Below, one piece after another: positions 21,042 through 29,343 of a stretch of DNA of 64,000 nucleotides. The DNA is from Ancylobacter dichloromethanicus. GTDB lineage: Bacteria > Pseudomonadota > Alphaproteobacteria > Rhizobiales > Xanthobacteraceae. The notes beneath the pieces were generated by a model. That model did not search any database. It had not been told where the DNA came from and saw only the letters and a program-made list of their open reading frames with translations. Each line of letters starts with the position of its first letter. The first letter of the stretch is position 1. The translations under genes were made by a program, and so were the position numbers. The stretch covers positions 1-64,000 of the forward strand of contig NZ_JAHBGC010000007.1 in the NCBI RefSeq assembly GCF_018390645.1. The letters are read 5' to 3'.

Positions 21042-23255
21042 ATGCACGGCACGACCAGTGCGGAAGCGGTCGCGCATGCGCCGGCGCCGACCGGGCCAGG
21101 CACGCCGCTGGCGCAATTCTTCATCCCGGCCGCCGCCTCGCTGCAGGAGCGGCGGCCGCGCACGCTCAAGCACGGTGACACCTTCGCCGTGTTCGACCAC
21201 AACGGCGATGCGCTCTCCGGGCCGGGCAGCCCGGAGGGCCTCTATCATCGCGACACGCGCTATCTCTCACATCTCTACCTGACCATCGCCGGGCAGCGGC
21301 CGATGCTGCTGTCCTCGACGCTGCGCGACGATAACGCGACGCTGACCTGCGATCTCACCAATCCCGACCTGTTCGATGCCGAGGGCCGGCTGGTGCTGGA
21401 GCACGACCTGCTTCATCTGCGCCGTTCGCGCTTTCTGTGGAACGGCACCTGCCATGAGCGGATCGCCATCCGCAACTTCGACGACCGGTCCCGGCGGGTG
21501 AGGATCGACATCGCCTTCGCCGCCGACTTTGCCGACCTGTTCGAGGTACGTGGCACGCAACGGGCGCGGCGCGGCACGCGGCAAAGGCCGGAGATGACGG
21601 CCGACCAGGTGAAGCTCGCCTATCTCGGCCTTGATGGACAGCGACGGCAGACCACGCTGCGCTTCGACCCGGCACCGCAGGAACTGACGGCGGACCATGC
21701 CGGCTTCGTCTTCGACCTCGCCCCGCGCGAGGTACGGACCATGGTCCTGGAGATCGCCTGCGACGGCGCCAGCGAGAGGCCAGTGCGTCCTGCCTTCCTT
21801 CGCGCGATGCGCGATGCGCGCCGCGCGTTGCGCTCCTCCGCCTCGCGGGCGACGGCGATCATCACTTCGAACGACATCTTCAACGAGGCGGTGCGCCGTT
21901 CGGTCTCCGACCTCTATATGCTCGTCACCGATACGCCGGAGGGACCCTATCCTTACGCCGGCATCCCGTGGTTTAGCACGGTGTTCGGGCGCGACGCGCT
22001 GATCACCGCGCTGGAGACGCTGTGGCTCGACCCGGCCATTGCCCGCGGCGTGCTCCTGCATCTCGCCGCCAACCAGGCCACGGAATTCGACCCGGAGGCC
22101 GACGCCGAGCCGGGCAAGATCCTGCACGAGGTGCGCCATGGCGAGATGGCAGAGCTGAGGGAGGTGCCGTTCCGGCGCTATTATGGCAGCGTCGATTCCA
22201 CCCCGCTCTTCATCATGCTGGCGGGCGCCTACCTTGAGCGCACCGGCGACCTTGTCACGCTGCGCCGGCTCTGGCCGAACATCGAGGCGGCGCTCGGCTG
22301 GATCGAGAACCATGGCGATCACGACGGCGACGGCTTTGTCGAATATGGCCGGCAGACCGCGGAGGGGCTGATCAATCAGGGCTGGAAGGACAGCCATGAC
22401 TCGGTCTTCCATGCCGACGGCACATTGGCGCGGGGCCCCATCGCCCTCGCCGAAGTGCAGGCCTATGCCTATGGCGCCTGGCGGGCCGCCGCGGACGTCG
22501 CCCGCGCCTTGGGGCACCCTGAACGCGCCGCCAGGTTTGACCGACGTGCCGAGGCGCTGCGCGCCGCCTTCGATGCGGCCTTCTTCGATGCAGCGCTCGG
22601 CACCTATGTGCTGGCGCTCGACGGCGAGAAGCGGCCGTGCCGCGTCAGAAGCTCCAATGCCGGGCATGCGCTGCTCACCGGCATTGCCCTACCGGAGCGG
22701 GCAACCGCTGTGACGAGCACGCTGATGGGACCGACGCTGTTCTGCGGCTGGGGGGTGCGCACCATCGCCAGCAGTGAAGCGCGCTACAATCCGATGAGCT
22801 ACCATAACGGCTCGGTCTGGCCGCATGATAATGCGCTGATCGCCGCCGGCCTCGCCCGCTACGGCTTCAAGCGCGAGGCGGCGCGGATCTTCGAGGGCCT
22901 CTTCGCCGCCTCGACCTATATCGACCTGCGCCGCCTGCCAGAGCTGTTTTGCGGCTTTGCCCGCCAGCAGACCCGCGGGCCGACATTCTATCCGGTCGCC
23001 TGCATGCCGCAGGCCTGGGCGGCGGCGGCACCGCTCTACATGCTGCAGGCCTGCCTCGGGCTCGGCTTCGACCCGGAGCGGCTGCACGTCACCTTCGACG
23101 AACCCACGCTGCCGGATTTCTTGAGCGAGGTCACATTGCGCGATATCAGGCTCGACGGCGGGGCGGTCGACGTCGCGCTGCGCCGCTCCGGCGGCAAGGT
23201 GGTGGTCGATGTGCTCGACCGGCGCGGCCCGTTGCGGGTGCTGACGACGAGCTGA
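21042..23255 (+). CDS. Amylo-alpha-1,6-glucosidase (glycogen debranching family)
   Basis: This 737-residue cytoplasmic protein has the two-domain layout of bacterial debranching-like enzymes. The N-terminal glycogen-debranching beta domain (about 25-240) contains the FAVFDHNGDALSG and GLYHRDTRYLS signatures. The C-terminal alpha/alpha barrel (about 275-720) contains GIPWFSTVFGRDALITALE and NQGWKDSHDSV, which carry probable catalytic acids. It would hydrolyse alpha-1,6 branches in glycogen or a related glucan. It is cotranscribed with the GT4 gene, and a strong hairpin follows the stop. Confidence 0.9.
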   Translation: MHGTTSAEAVAHAPAPTGPGTPLAQFFIPAAASLQERRPRTLKHGDTFAVFDHNGDALSGPGSPEGLYHRDTRYLSHLYLTIAGQRPMLLSSTLRDDNATLTCDLTNPDLFDAEGRLVLEHDLLHLRRSRFLWNGTCHERIAIRNFDDRSRRVRIDIAFAADFADLFEVRGTQRARRGTRQRPEMTADQVKLAYLGLDGQRRQTTLRFDPAPQELTADHAGFVFDLAPREVRTMVLEIACDGASERPVRPAFLRAMRDARRALRSSASRATAIITSNDIFNEAVRRSVSDLYMLVTDTPEGPYPYAGIPWFSTVFGRDALITALETLWLDPAIARGVLLHLAANQATEFDPEADAEPGKILHEVRHGEMAELREVPFRRYYGSVDSTPLFIMLAGAYLERTGDLVTLRRLWPNIEAALGWIENHGDHDGDGFVEYGRQTAEGLINQGWKDSHDSVFHADGTLARGPIALAEVQAYAYGAWRAAADVARALGHPERAARFDRRAEALRAAFDAAFFDAALGTYVLALDGEKRPCRVRSSNAGHALLTGIALPERATAVTSTLMGPTLFCGWGVRTIASSEARYNPMSYHNGSVWPHDNALIAAGLARYGFKREAARIFEGLFAASTYIDLRRLPELFCGFARQQTRGPTFYPVACMPQAWAAAAPLYMLQACLGLGFDPERLHVTFDEPTLPDFLSEVTLRDIRLDGGAVDVALRRSGGKVVVDVLDRRGPLRVLTTS

Positions 23256-23265
23256 GGCGGATCAG

Positions 23266-23294
23266 GGCGGGCGCGTCTACGAGGCGCGCCCGCC
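23266..23294 (+). terminator. Terminator hairpin after the debranching enzyme gene
   Basis: GGCGGGCGCG and CGCGCCCGCC form a perfect 10-bp GC stem around a 9-nt loop, followed by TCATTC. It lies between convergent genes and could serve both strands. Confidence 0.6.
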
Positions 23295-23512
23295 TCATTC
23301 CTCGCCGTCCTCGTCCAGCTCCTCGAGAAGCGCGACGAGCTCGGCGACGCGCGACGGCGGGTGTTGCCGGCCTTCATCGATCAGCGCCTCGTCGGCCTGG
23401 CGCTAGGCCCGGGCCTGCGCCAGTTCCTCGCGCGTGGCTCCGGTCATGAGGATGTCGGCGATGAGGCTTCGTCGACCGGGCCGAGCACGGCGACGACGTC
23501 ACTGGCGTTCAT
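23295..23512 (-). pseudogene. Broken small conserved protein (frameshift plus stop codon)
   Basis: From the minus-strand ATG at 23512 the frame reads MNASDVVAVLGPVDE and then shifts. The next frame gives LIADILMTGATREELAQARA, a TAG stop, then RQADEALIDEGRQHPPSRVAELVALLEELDEDEE and a stop at 23295. From memory, this recalls a small family in Rhizobiales that starts MNASDIVAVLGPVDE and continues as an acidic helical protein. Both a frameshift near 23465 and a premature stop near 23402 interrupt it. Function unknown. Confidence 0.6.
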
Positions 23513-23589
23513 GACGTCCTCCCTGTCGAAACATCTTCGAGATAGGTCGGCCACGGCAGAGTTCTATGCCGGCATGAGCGGGACGCTCC

Positions 23590-24690
23590 TCAGGAACTGA
23601 TCCTCACGCTGACATCGCGCGCCCCGTCGCTGCGCCGCACCGTCAATGTCACGCTCGTGCCGGCGGGTGTCAGGCCGATGCGGTTACGCAGGCCGGCGGC
23701 GCTGTGCACCGGACTGCCGTCGACCGCCGTCACGACGTCGCCCGCGGCGAGGCCGGCCCGTTGCGCGGGCGAGCCCGGTTCGACACCGGCGATCACCGCG
23801 CCACGCACGTCGCCCAGCCCGAGCGCCTCGGCGATATCCGGCGTGACGTCCTGCACGGCGATACCGACCCGGCCGCGATGGACCCTGCCGTCGCGGGCCA
23901 GCTGGTTCATCACCGCCACCACCATGTTGCTCGGCACGGCAAAGCCGATGCCGACATTGCCGCCCGCTGGGCTCAGTATGGCGGTGTTGATGCCGACCAG
24001 CCGACCGTCCAGTGTCACCAGCGCGCCGCCGGAATTGCCGGGATTGATCGAGGCATCGGTCTGTATGAAGTCCTCATAGCCGTCATTGCTGATGCCGGTG
24101 CGACCGAGCGCGCTGACGATGCCGGAGGTCACCGTCTGGCCGAGGCCGAAGGGATTGCCGATGGCGACGACATAGTCACCGACCTTCAGCCGGTCGGAAT
24201 CGCCGATGGGCAATGCGACGAGGTTGGTCGCCTGAACCTTGAGGAGCGCGATGTCGGTCGCCTTGTCGGAGCCGATGAGACGGGCGCGCAGTCGGCGCCC
24301 GTCCTTCAGCGTGACGACGATCTCGCTTGCGCCTGCGACAACGTGATGGTTCGTCAGCACATGGCCGCGCGCGGCATCGATGATGACCCCGGAGCCGGCG
24401 CTCAGCCGCGGCTCCTCCTGCGGCATGTCCCGCAGATCGAAGAAGCGGCGGAAATAGGGATCGTTATAGAGCGGGTTCGATGAGCCGGGGGCGCGCGAGA
24501 TCACCGAGATGTTCACCACCGCCGGCGTCACCCGATCGAGCACTGGCGCCAGCGTTGGAACACCGCCGGCGATGCCCGCAATCGCCGGTTGGCCGAGGGC
24601 AGGTGACGCGATCCCGGCCACCAGCGCCAGCGCCAGCGCCACCAGAAGGGTGGTGATCATCCTTTTCTTCCGTGTAGGAACCGTGAGCAT
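23590..24690 (-). CDS. HtrA/DegP-like periplasmic serine protease
   Basis: This is an envelope quality-control protease. It has 366 residues, with an N-terminal hydrophobic segment (residues 11-33) acting as signal peptide or anchor. The trypsin-like domain carries the triad His116 (TNHHVV), Asp146 (ATDIALL) and Ser220 (GNSGG). A single PDZ domain occupies about residues 262-360 (VGIAVQDVTPDIAEALGL, then GSPAQRAGLAAGDVV). One PDZ rather than two makes it closer to DegS/HhoB-sized members than to classical DegP. It lies inside the heat-shock block. Confidence 0.92.
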   Translation of the reverse strand: MLTVPTRKKRMITTLLVALALALVAGIASPALGQPAIAGIAGGVPTLAPVLDRVTPAVVNISVISRAPGSSNPLYNDPYFRRFFDLRDMPQEEPRLSAGSGVIIDAARGHVLTNHHVVAGASEIVVTLKDGRRLRARLIGSDKATDIALLKVQATNLVALPIGDSDRLKVGDYVVAIGNPFGLGQTVTSGIVSALGRTGISNDGYEDFIQTDASINPGNSGGALVTLDGRLVGINTAILSPAGGNVGIGFAVPSNMVVAVMNQLARDGRVHRGRVGIAVQDVTPDIAEALGLGDVRGAVIAGVEPGSPAQRAGLAAGDVVTAVDGSPVHSAAGLRNRIGLTPAGTSVTLTVRRSDGARDVSVRISS

Positions 24691-24739
24691 GCCTGGCCCC
24701 CGTATTAGGTTGCTTTCCTTCTGTTGGAGCGAATGAAAG

Positions 24740-24766
24740 GCCGGCCCGGCAGGGCGCCGGGCCGGC
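24740..24766 (-). terminator. Terminator hairpin after the SPW-repeat gene
   Basis: GCCGGCCCGGC and GCCGGGCCGGC form a perfect 11-bp stem around a 5-nt loop, just beyond the stop of the SPW gene on the minus strand. The T-run is weak. Confidence 0.55.
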
Positions 24767-24774
24767 TCACACGA

Positions 24775-25140
24775 TCAGGCGGTCGAGTATGGCCGCCCGG
24801 TGGTGAACCACAGGCGGGCGGCCGCCACGGCCGCGACGACAAGGCCGGCGATCACATGGGCGGCGACGGCGACGGACAGCGCCGAGAAGCCGAGAGCCCA
24901 GGGCGCGACGATGGCCCACAGGCCGAGCGCCGCGTTCGCCCATTCTTCAACCTGGTGGAAGGCGAACAGGGCGGCCACGGCGATCAGCGTCACGGCGGCG
25001 CCGACGATCCAGGCATTCCACGCTGCGGCGGTCTCGGTGGTGAAACCGAGATACCAGGGCGCCAGGGCAAGGCCGAGGCCGGCGATGATGGTGACGACGT
25101 CGAAGGCCTTCGGCGTGTCTACAGACAGTGACTTCAGCAT
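24775..25140 (-). CDS. SPW-repeat membrane protein (121 aa)
   Basis: Small inner-membrane protein with two copies of the SPW motif variant: LALAPWYLGF (residues 24-33) and AIVAPWALGF (76-85). Each sits at the end of a hydrophobic helix, and there are four predicted membrane segments. The SPW family has no known biochemical role but often lies near stress genes. The start MLKSLSVDTPKAFDV is followed by the first repeat. It overlaps the 3' end of the NDUFS4-like gene by 7 bp. Confidence 0.85.
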   Translation of the reverse strand: MLKSLSVDTPKAFDVVTIIAGLGLALAPWYLGFTTETAAAWNAWIVGAAVTLIAVAALFAFHQVEEWANAALGLWAIVAPWALGFSALSVAVAAHVIAGLVVAAVAAARLWFTTGRPYSTA

Positions 25141-25667
25141 GATTGATCCTCCTCATCTGTTCGGTTGCGACTGATGGTGTGGCGTCTGCCGGCTGGGACG
25201 ACGCGATCGCGCGCGCCGTACCGCCGCTCCGGCCGGCTGAAATGCCCAAGGTCGAGAAGAGGAGCCCGGCTGGCAGGTCGGACTCCGTGCGAGGGAGGGA
25301 TGCGCTCCTGGCATCGCGCCGCCGACTGGACGACACAGGCGAGACCCTGCCGCTCGGCGTAGCGGATCGCGGCGTCGAGCGAGGGAAAGTCGAGCTCGAT
25401 CTGGGCGAGCGTGTCGCTGCCCGCCGTCCAGCCCATCAGCGGCTCGATGACGGGCGCGCCGCGCCGCTCGAAGACGAGGCGCCAACTCTTGCAGCGCGCG
25501 CGGCCCGCCGTCATCACGCAGCGCGACGGCCTGAAGATGCGGGCGACCGCATCCTCGGGGAAAACGGAGCGCCCCATCGCCAGCGGACCGCGTGCGTCAT
25601 TGGCGGGCCAGTTCGCTGGTCGATGGATTGTAGGGTTGGACGGTGTTTCTCTGACGGTCTCCAGCAT
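25134..25667 (-). CDS. NDUFS4-like (ETC complex I subunit region) protein
   Basis: The core, about residues 42-112, carries ARIFRPSRCVMTAGRARCKSW, EPLMGWTAGSDTLAQIELDFP and AIRYAERQGLACVVQ. This is the signature of the NADH:ubiquinone oxidoreductase 18-kDa (NDUFS4) family. Shorter paralogues in stress islands are probably not complex I subunits, since no nuo gene is near. The C-terminal 60 residues are Arg-rich and poorly conserved, so the true stop may have been moved by a frameshift. Good ribosome binding site GGGAGGG. It is followed by SPW on the same strand. Confidence 0.75.
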   Translation of the reverse strand: MLETVRETPSNPTIHRPANWPANDARGPLAMGRSVFPEDAVARIFRPSRCVMTAGRARCKSWRLVFERRGAPVIEPLMGWTAGSDTLAQIELDFPSLDAAIRYAERQGLACVVQSAARCQERIPPSHGVRPASRAPLLDLGHFSRPERRYGARDRVVPAGRRHTISRNRTDEEDQSC

Positions 25668-25739
25668 CTCATCCCTCCCTCGTCGGCGAAGGAGGCGACC
25701 GGCAGCTCGCCATAGGGTCGCTGCCGGTCAGCGATGGTC

Positions 25740-26249
25740 TCAGTGCTTGATGGCGATGCGCTTCACCTGCGACTGCGCCTTCGCGCTCTTAGGCAGCACG
25801 ATGCTCAGCACGCCGTTCCTGAAGCGGGCATCGATCTTGTCTTCCTCGACCTCGACGCCGAGCGGGATGCGCCGCTCGAAGCGGCCATAGAAGCGTTCGG
25901 AGAACTGCTTCTCCTTGTCCTGCGTCTCCGAGCGCTTCTCGCCCTTGAGCGTCAGCACGCCGTTGTCGAGGAAGACCTCGACGTCCTTCTCCTCGAGACC
26001 GGGGACCTCGGCCGTCACCTTGATCTCCTTCTCGGTCTCGGCGATCTCGACGCTCGGCCAGCCGACGTTGAAGGTCGGCAGCGCGCCGAAGGCCGGCAGG
26101 CCGCGGTCGAAGGAGCGGAAGACGTCGTCGAACAGCCGGTTCACCTCGCGGTGCAACGAGAGAAACGGGCTGCGCTCGTCGTCGCGGAAGACAGTGGGGA
26201 CCGAACTGCCATTGTCGCGGCCCCACGGGATCAGGTCACGTACACTCAT
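25740..26249 (-). CDS. Small heat-shock protein Hsp20 (HSP17-like class)
   Basis: This 169-residue Hsp20 belongs to a different class from the two IbpA-like copies. It has MSVRDLIPWGRDNG at the N-terminus and an alpha-crystallin domain from about 62 (GWPSVEIAETEKEI, VPGLEEKDVEVFLDNGVLTLKGE) to GVLSIVLPKSAKAQ. The C-terminal IAIKH corresponds to the conserved IxI anchor. No ROSE leader precedes it, only a plain GGAAAGGAG site. It follows the hsp20 gene at 26.3 kb after a hairpin and may be reached by read-through. Confidence 0.94.
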   Translation of the reverse strand: MSVRDLIPWGRDNGSSVPTVFRDDERSPFLSLHREVNRLFDDVFRSFDRGLPAFGALPTFNVGWPSVEIAETEKEIKVTAEVPGLEEKDVEVFLDNGVLTLKGEKRSETQDKEKQFSERFYGRFERRIPLGVEVEEDKIDARFRNGVLSIVLPKSAKAQSQVKRIAIKH

Positions 26250-26290
26250 GATTTTTCTCCTTTCCGTTCGGGTGCAAAAGCTTCCCGTGG

Positions 26291-26312
26291 CGCCGGGCGG
26301 GTAAGCCCGGCG
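26291..26312 (-). terminator. Hairpin between two hsp20 genes
   Basis: CGCCGGGC and GCCCGGCG form a perfect 8-bp stem around GGGTAA, downstream of hsp20 copy 2 on the minus strand. It could attenuate transcription into the next hsp20 gene. Confidence 0.5.
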
Positions 26313-26343
26313 TCCCTACGCGGTGCGTTGTGCGGGAAGCGCT

Positions 26344-26817
26344 TCAGGCCGCGCGCTTCTCGGCCTCGATCTGCCTCACCTCGCCCTGGGGACGCGCGGC
26401 GTCGGTCGCGATCGCGATGCGGCGCGGCTTCATTTCCTCGGGGATTTCGCGCTTCAGCTCGATGGTGAGCAGGCCGTTGACGAGGCTTGCGCCGGTGACC
26501 TTTACATGGTCGGCGAGTTCGAAGCGGCGCTCGAAGGCCCGGCCGGCGATGCCGCGATGGAGATACTGGCCATCATCGCCGGACTTCTGACCCGTCACCA
26601 CCAGCAGGTTCTGCTCCTGAGTGAGGGTGAGGTCGGCATCCGTAAAGCCCGCCACCGCCATGGTGATGCGGTAGTCGTCCTCGCCGGATTTGACGATGTC
26701 ATAGGGCGGCCAGTTGTCGATCGTCGCGACACGGCTCGCGGTTTCGAGCGCGTTCAGCATGCGGTCGAAGCCGATGCTCGACCGGAACAGGGGAGCAAAG
26801 TCGAGAGTGGTTCTCAT
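26344..26817 (-). CDS. Small heat-shock protein Hsp20 (IbpA-like, copy 2)
   Basis: This is a 157-residue paralogue of the Hsp20 at 16.8 kb, with the same layout: TTLDFAPLFRSSIGFDRMLNALE arm, PPYDIVKSGEDDYRITMAVAGF at the start of the alpha-crystallin domain, and LKREIPEEMKPRRIAI near the end. It starts at MRTTLDF, 7 nt after GGAGGA. Its leader, promoter and coding region all resemble copy 1, so the whole transcription unit was duplicated rather than the coding region alone. Confidence 0.95.
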   Translation of the reverse strand: MRTTLDFAPLFRSSIGFDRMLNALETASRVATIDNWPPYDIVKSGEDDYRITMAVAGFTDADLTLTQEQNLLVVTGQKSGDDGQYLHRGIAGRAFERRFELADHVKVTGASLVNGLLTIELKREIPEEMKPRRIAIATDAARPQGEVRQIEAEKRAA

Positions 26818-26853
26818 AGCCACATCCTCCATTGAGCAACATGGGTACAAGAC
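26818..26853 (-). promoter_or_regulatory. ROSE-like RNA thermosensor in the hsp20 copy 2 leader
   Basis: The minus-strand leader reads CATGTTGCTCAATGGAGGA, then TGTGGCT and the start ATG. Over the last 36 bases it differs from the copy 1 leader at a single position (A for G in the loop between TTGCTC and GGAGGA). A loop change is what a conserved RNA hairpin would tolerate. Confidence 0.65.
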
Positions 26854-26920
26854 AATCTGATCGCCGGGCGCCGAGCGGTGCCCGGCGACCGCCGGCCCCG
26901 ATGGGCGCCGGCAGCAAGCG

Positions 26921-26952
26921 ATTTAGGAAGCGTCATTCGTGTTGCAAGAGGG
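26921..26952 (-). promoter_or_regulatory. RpoH-type promoter for hsp20 copy 2
   Basis: On the minus strand CCCCTCTTGCAACACG is followed by CTTCCTAAAT, with 14 nt between CTTG and CTTCC, matching the two promoters near 17.4 kb. The sequence CTTCC-(C/T)A-(G/A)AT-CGCTTG is shared with the copy 1 promoter. Confidence 0.58.
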
Positions 26953-26974
26953 GTGAAGCTGTAACAAGCGGCAC

Positions 26975-27120
26975 TTACCACCAGGGACGGGACCAGCCTC
27001 AACTACAAGGACTGGGGCGCAGGGCCGGCGGTCGTCGTCAGCCACGGAAGGCACGGTCGATCTCGACTACCGCACGGACGGCCTGGTCTGCACGATCGAG
27101 TTTCCCGCGCCGTGCGGTGC
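26975..27120 (+). pseudogene. Fused scraps of an alpha/beta hydrolase and an HWE-type kinase
   Basis: Translated in pieces, 26978-27046 reads TRDGTSLNYKDWGAGPAVVV plus SHG, which is the N-terminal strand of chloroperoxidase-like alpha/beta hydrolases. From 27047 another frame reads EGTVDLDYRTDGLVCTIEFP, the typical last strand of HWE or related histidine-kinase ATPase domains. Neither gene continues on the other side. The junction looks like a deletion scar. No product is expected. Confidence 0.5.
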
Positions 27121-27125
27121 GCGCG

Positions 27126-27500
27126 ATGGATAGATTGCTTTCCGGTCGGCAGGTTCTCGTCGTCGAGGTGAAATGCTGATCCTCATCATGATCGAGGACA
27201 TGCTGGCGATCTCGGGTGCTTAGCCGTGACCACCGCCGCCGCGGTCGAGCAGGCAATCGCGCTCATTGACAGTCAGGCGTACGATCTGGCCATGCTGGAC
27301 ATGAACCTCAATGGCAGCAAGACTTATTCCGTCGCCGATTCCGTCGCCGACGCGCTCGCCATGCGTGGTGTGCCTTTCGTCTTCTCGACCGGCTATAGCG
27401 ATCGCGCGTGAGAGACGGCTATCGCAACCGCCCGGTGCTGAAGAAGCCCTTCACAGAGGAGGAACTGCCCAAGATGCTCAAGCGCATTCTGCCTCGCTGA
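27126..27500 (+). pseudogene. CheY-like response regulator with several frameshifts
   Basis: With three single-base corrections (near 27167, 27212-27216 and 27408) the region encodes a single-domain receiver: GRQVLVVE, then EMLILIMIEDML, VTTAAAVEQAIALIDSQAYD, the phosphorylation strand LAMLDMNLNG (acceptor Asp), VPFVFSTGYSDRA and VLKKPFTEEELPKMLKRILP with the conserved Lys. A near-perfect 12-bp tandem repeat inserts SVAD twice (about 27328-27351). All three shifts are -1. Such stand-alone regulators often partner HWE kinases like the one at 29.3 kb. Confidence 0.75.
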
Positions 27501-27567
27501 TTGACGGGCGCCACGCCTCGCGAGGCGACGCTGGACGGCATCACCCCAACAATCGTGTGAGGGATTC

Positions 27568-27960
27568 ATGGCTGAGGCCACGCGTTACATCGCTACCCCT
27601 GCCGGCTTTTTGGTGGTCCTGCGCGAAGGCGACGACGTCTTCGCCCGATTGGACGAACTCGTGGGCCACGAAGCCATCCCCGCGGCCGTCATCTGCGGCT
27701 TTGGTTTCGTGCGCAAGGCGACCTTCGGATTCTTCGACTTTCAGACCAAGCAATATCGGCCGAAGACGATCACCGACCTCGACCTCACAAACCTGACCGG
27801 GAGCCTGGCTTAGAAGGAGGGCACACCGTCCGCGCACCTCCATCGAACGGCGGCGGACGACACCTTCCGCACCTTCGGCGGGCATCTTCTGGCACTCAAG
27901 GTGGGTCGCGGCTCGCCGCGGACCGCAAACATCAGGGCGCTCGATCAGCGAACGCCGCGC
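27568..27960 (+). pseudogene. DUF296/PPC-domain protein with a premature stop
   Basis: The first 81 codons encode TRYIATPAGFLVVLREGDDVF, AAVICGFGFVRKATFGFFDF and LDLTNLTGSLA, clear PPC/DUF296 domain sequence. TAG at 27811-27813 stands where the family usually has Trp (TGG). The frame stays open beyond it with KEGTPSAHLH and FGGHLLALKVGRGS, which complete the domain. A single G-to-A change could explain the stop. A truncated 81-residue product would lack half the beta sheet. Confidence 0.7.
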
Positions 27961-28056
27961 CCAACGTCAGCGACCCACCTGAAACCCACCAACTTGCCAG
28001 CGTGGGCTTGGGATTGTGAAGTAGGCCCAAGGACCACGCGTTCGGGGCAGGGCAGC

Positions 28057-29091
28057 ATGCGCAGCGTTGAACAAAATGCCTTCCTCGCGATGATCGTGGC
28101 GATATCGCTGGCGTTCGCCTGGATCCTCTGGCCGTTCTACGGTGCGGTTCTATGGGGAACCATTATCGCTGTTCTGTTCGCGCCACTCTACCGGCGGCTG
28201 GTGCGGTTGCTGGGAGGGCGTCGTAACCTTGCCGCCTTCGTCACGGTCTTCATCATCGTAACGATCCTGATTCTACCGGTGACGCTTGTCGAGTCGGGAG
28301 AGATCGATTTCGGCCGGTTCTTTCGGCAGGTGCGGGCCGTCTTGCCTGGATGGGCAACCGATCTGCTGGATCACTTCGGCGTCGCGAGCCTCGAAGCGTT
28401 GCAGGAAAAGCTCTCCGCCGGCCTTGTCACGGGCAGCCAGTACATTGCGACCCAGGCCCTCGATATCGGTCAGAGCACGTTCGACTTCGTCGTGAACCTG
28501 TTCGTCATGCTGTATCTGTTGTTCTTCCTGCTCCGCGACGAAGCGGCGCTCTCCAGGCGTATCCGGGATGCCATCCCTTTGCTCGCCGAACACAAGCAGG
28601 ACTTCCTCAGCAAGTTCACGATCGTCATCCGTGCCACGGTCAAGGGCGACCTGCTTGTCGCTCTTCTGCAAGGAACGCTCGGGGGTCTGATATTCTGGTT
28701 CCTCGGGATTAGCGCTCCGCTGCTATGGGGCGTGGTAATGGCCTTCTTTTCATTGCTGCCGGCGATCGGCGCAGGCCTGATCTGGGCGCCGGTTGCTATT
28801 TATCTCCTGGCGAGCGGAGCCGTCTGGCAGGGCGCCGTCTTGGTCGCATTCGGTGCCCTCGTCATCGGGCTCGTCGACAACTTCCTGCGGCCGATCCTGG
28901 TGGGCAAAGATACAAAGTTGCCGGACTACGTCGTGCTCATCTCGACACTGGGCGGCATCGCCACATTCGGTCTCAACGGATTTGTTGTTGGCCCGGTCAT
29001 TGCCGCCATGTTTATGGCGGCCTGGGATATATTCACGACGTCAAGGAAAAACATCGACGGCGACGGGACCGGGCGTTCCGAGGAAGTTTGA
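28057..29091 (+). CDS. AI-2E/PerM-family membrane transporter
   Basis: Inner-membrane protein of the AI-2 exporter (TqsA/PerM/YdiK) superfamily. The 344 residues have about eight membrane segments in the family pattern. Pairs of N-terminal helices (ISLAFAWILWPFYGAVLWG) come before a soluble loop (about 85-150). The C-terminal block carries LLQGTLGGLIFWFLGI, LIGLVDNFLRPILVGKDTKLPD and GLNGFVVGPVIAAMFMA, which are diagnostic. The substrate cannot be assigned. MRSVEQNAF was chosen because the open frame before it belongs to the DUF296 remnant. Confidence 0.88.
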   Translation: MRSVEQNAFLAMIVAISLAFAWILWPFYGAVLWGTIIAVLFAPLYRRLVRLLGGRRNLAAFVTVFIIVTILILPVTLVESGEIDFGRFFRQVRAVLPGWATDLLDHFGVASLEALQEKLSAGLVTGSQYIATQALDIGQSTFDFVVNLFVMLYLLFFLLRDEAALSRRIRDAIPLLAEHKQDFLSKFTIVIRATVKGDLLVALLQGTLGGLIFWFLGISAPLLWGVVMAFFSLLPAIGAGLIWAPVAIYLLASGAVWQGAVLVAFGALVIGLVDNFLRPILVGKDTKLPDYVVLISTLGGIATFGLNGFVVGPVIAAMFMAAWDIFTTSRKNIDGDGTGRSEEV

Positions 29092-29343
29092 AGGCTCGGC
29101 GCAGCGATCCGGCGACTGCGAATTTGCGTTTGCCCTTCAATTCCCGCCAGTTTGGATATCCGTACCACCAAGCGTTGGCTCGCCTTCCCCGTCGTTCTGG
29201 ACCGCCGTCATCCCTACTCGAAACGATGGATCGTTGATACCGTGCGGTTCTGCGAGAAACTCATGACGACTCTACGCTAATCGCGGAACGTTTTGTGGCG
29301 GACCGGCGCAACGGGGCGCGAGCGTTTCGCCTCGCGCTCACTC

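Noticed and set aside
21267-22667. 466-codon minus-strand frame opposite the debranching enzyme gene
   Set aside because: Antisense shadow of a conserved glycoside hydrolase.
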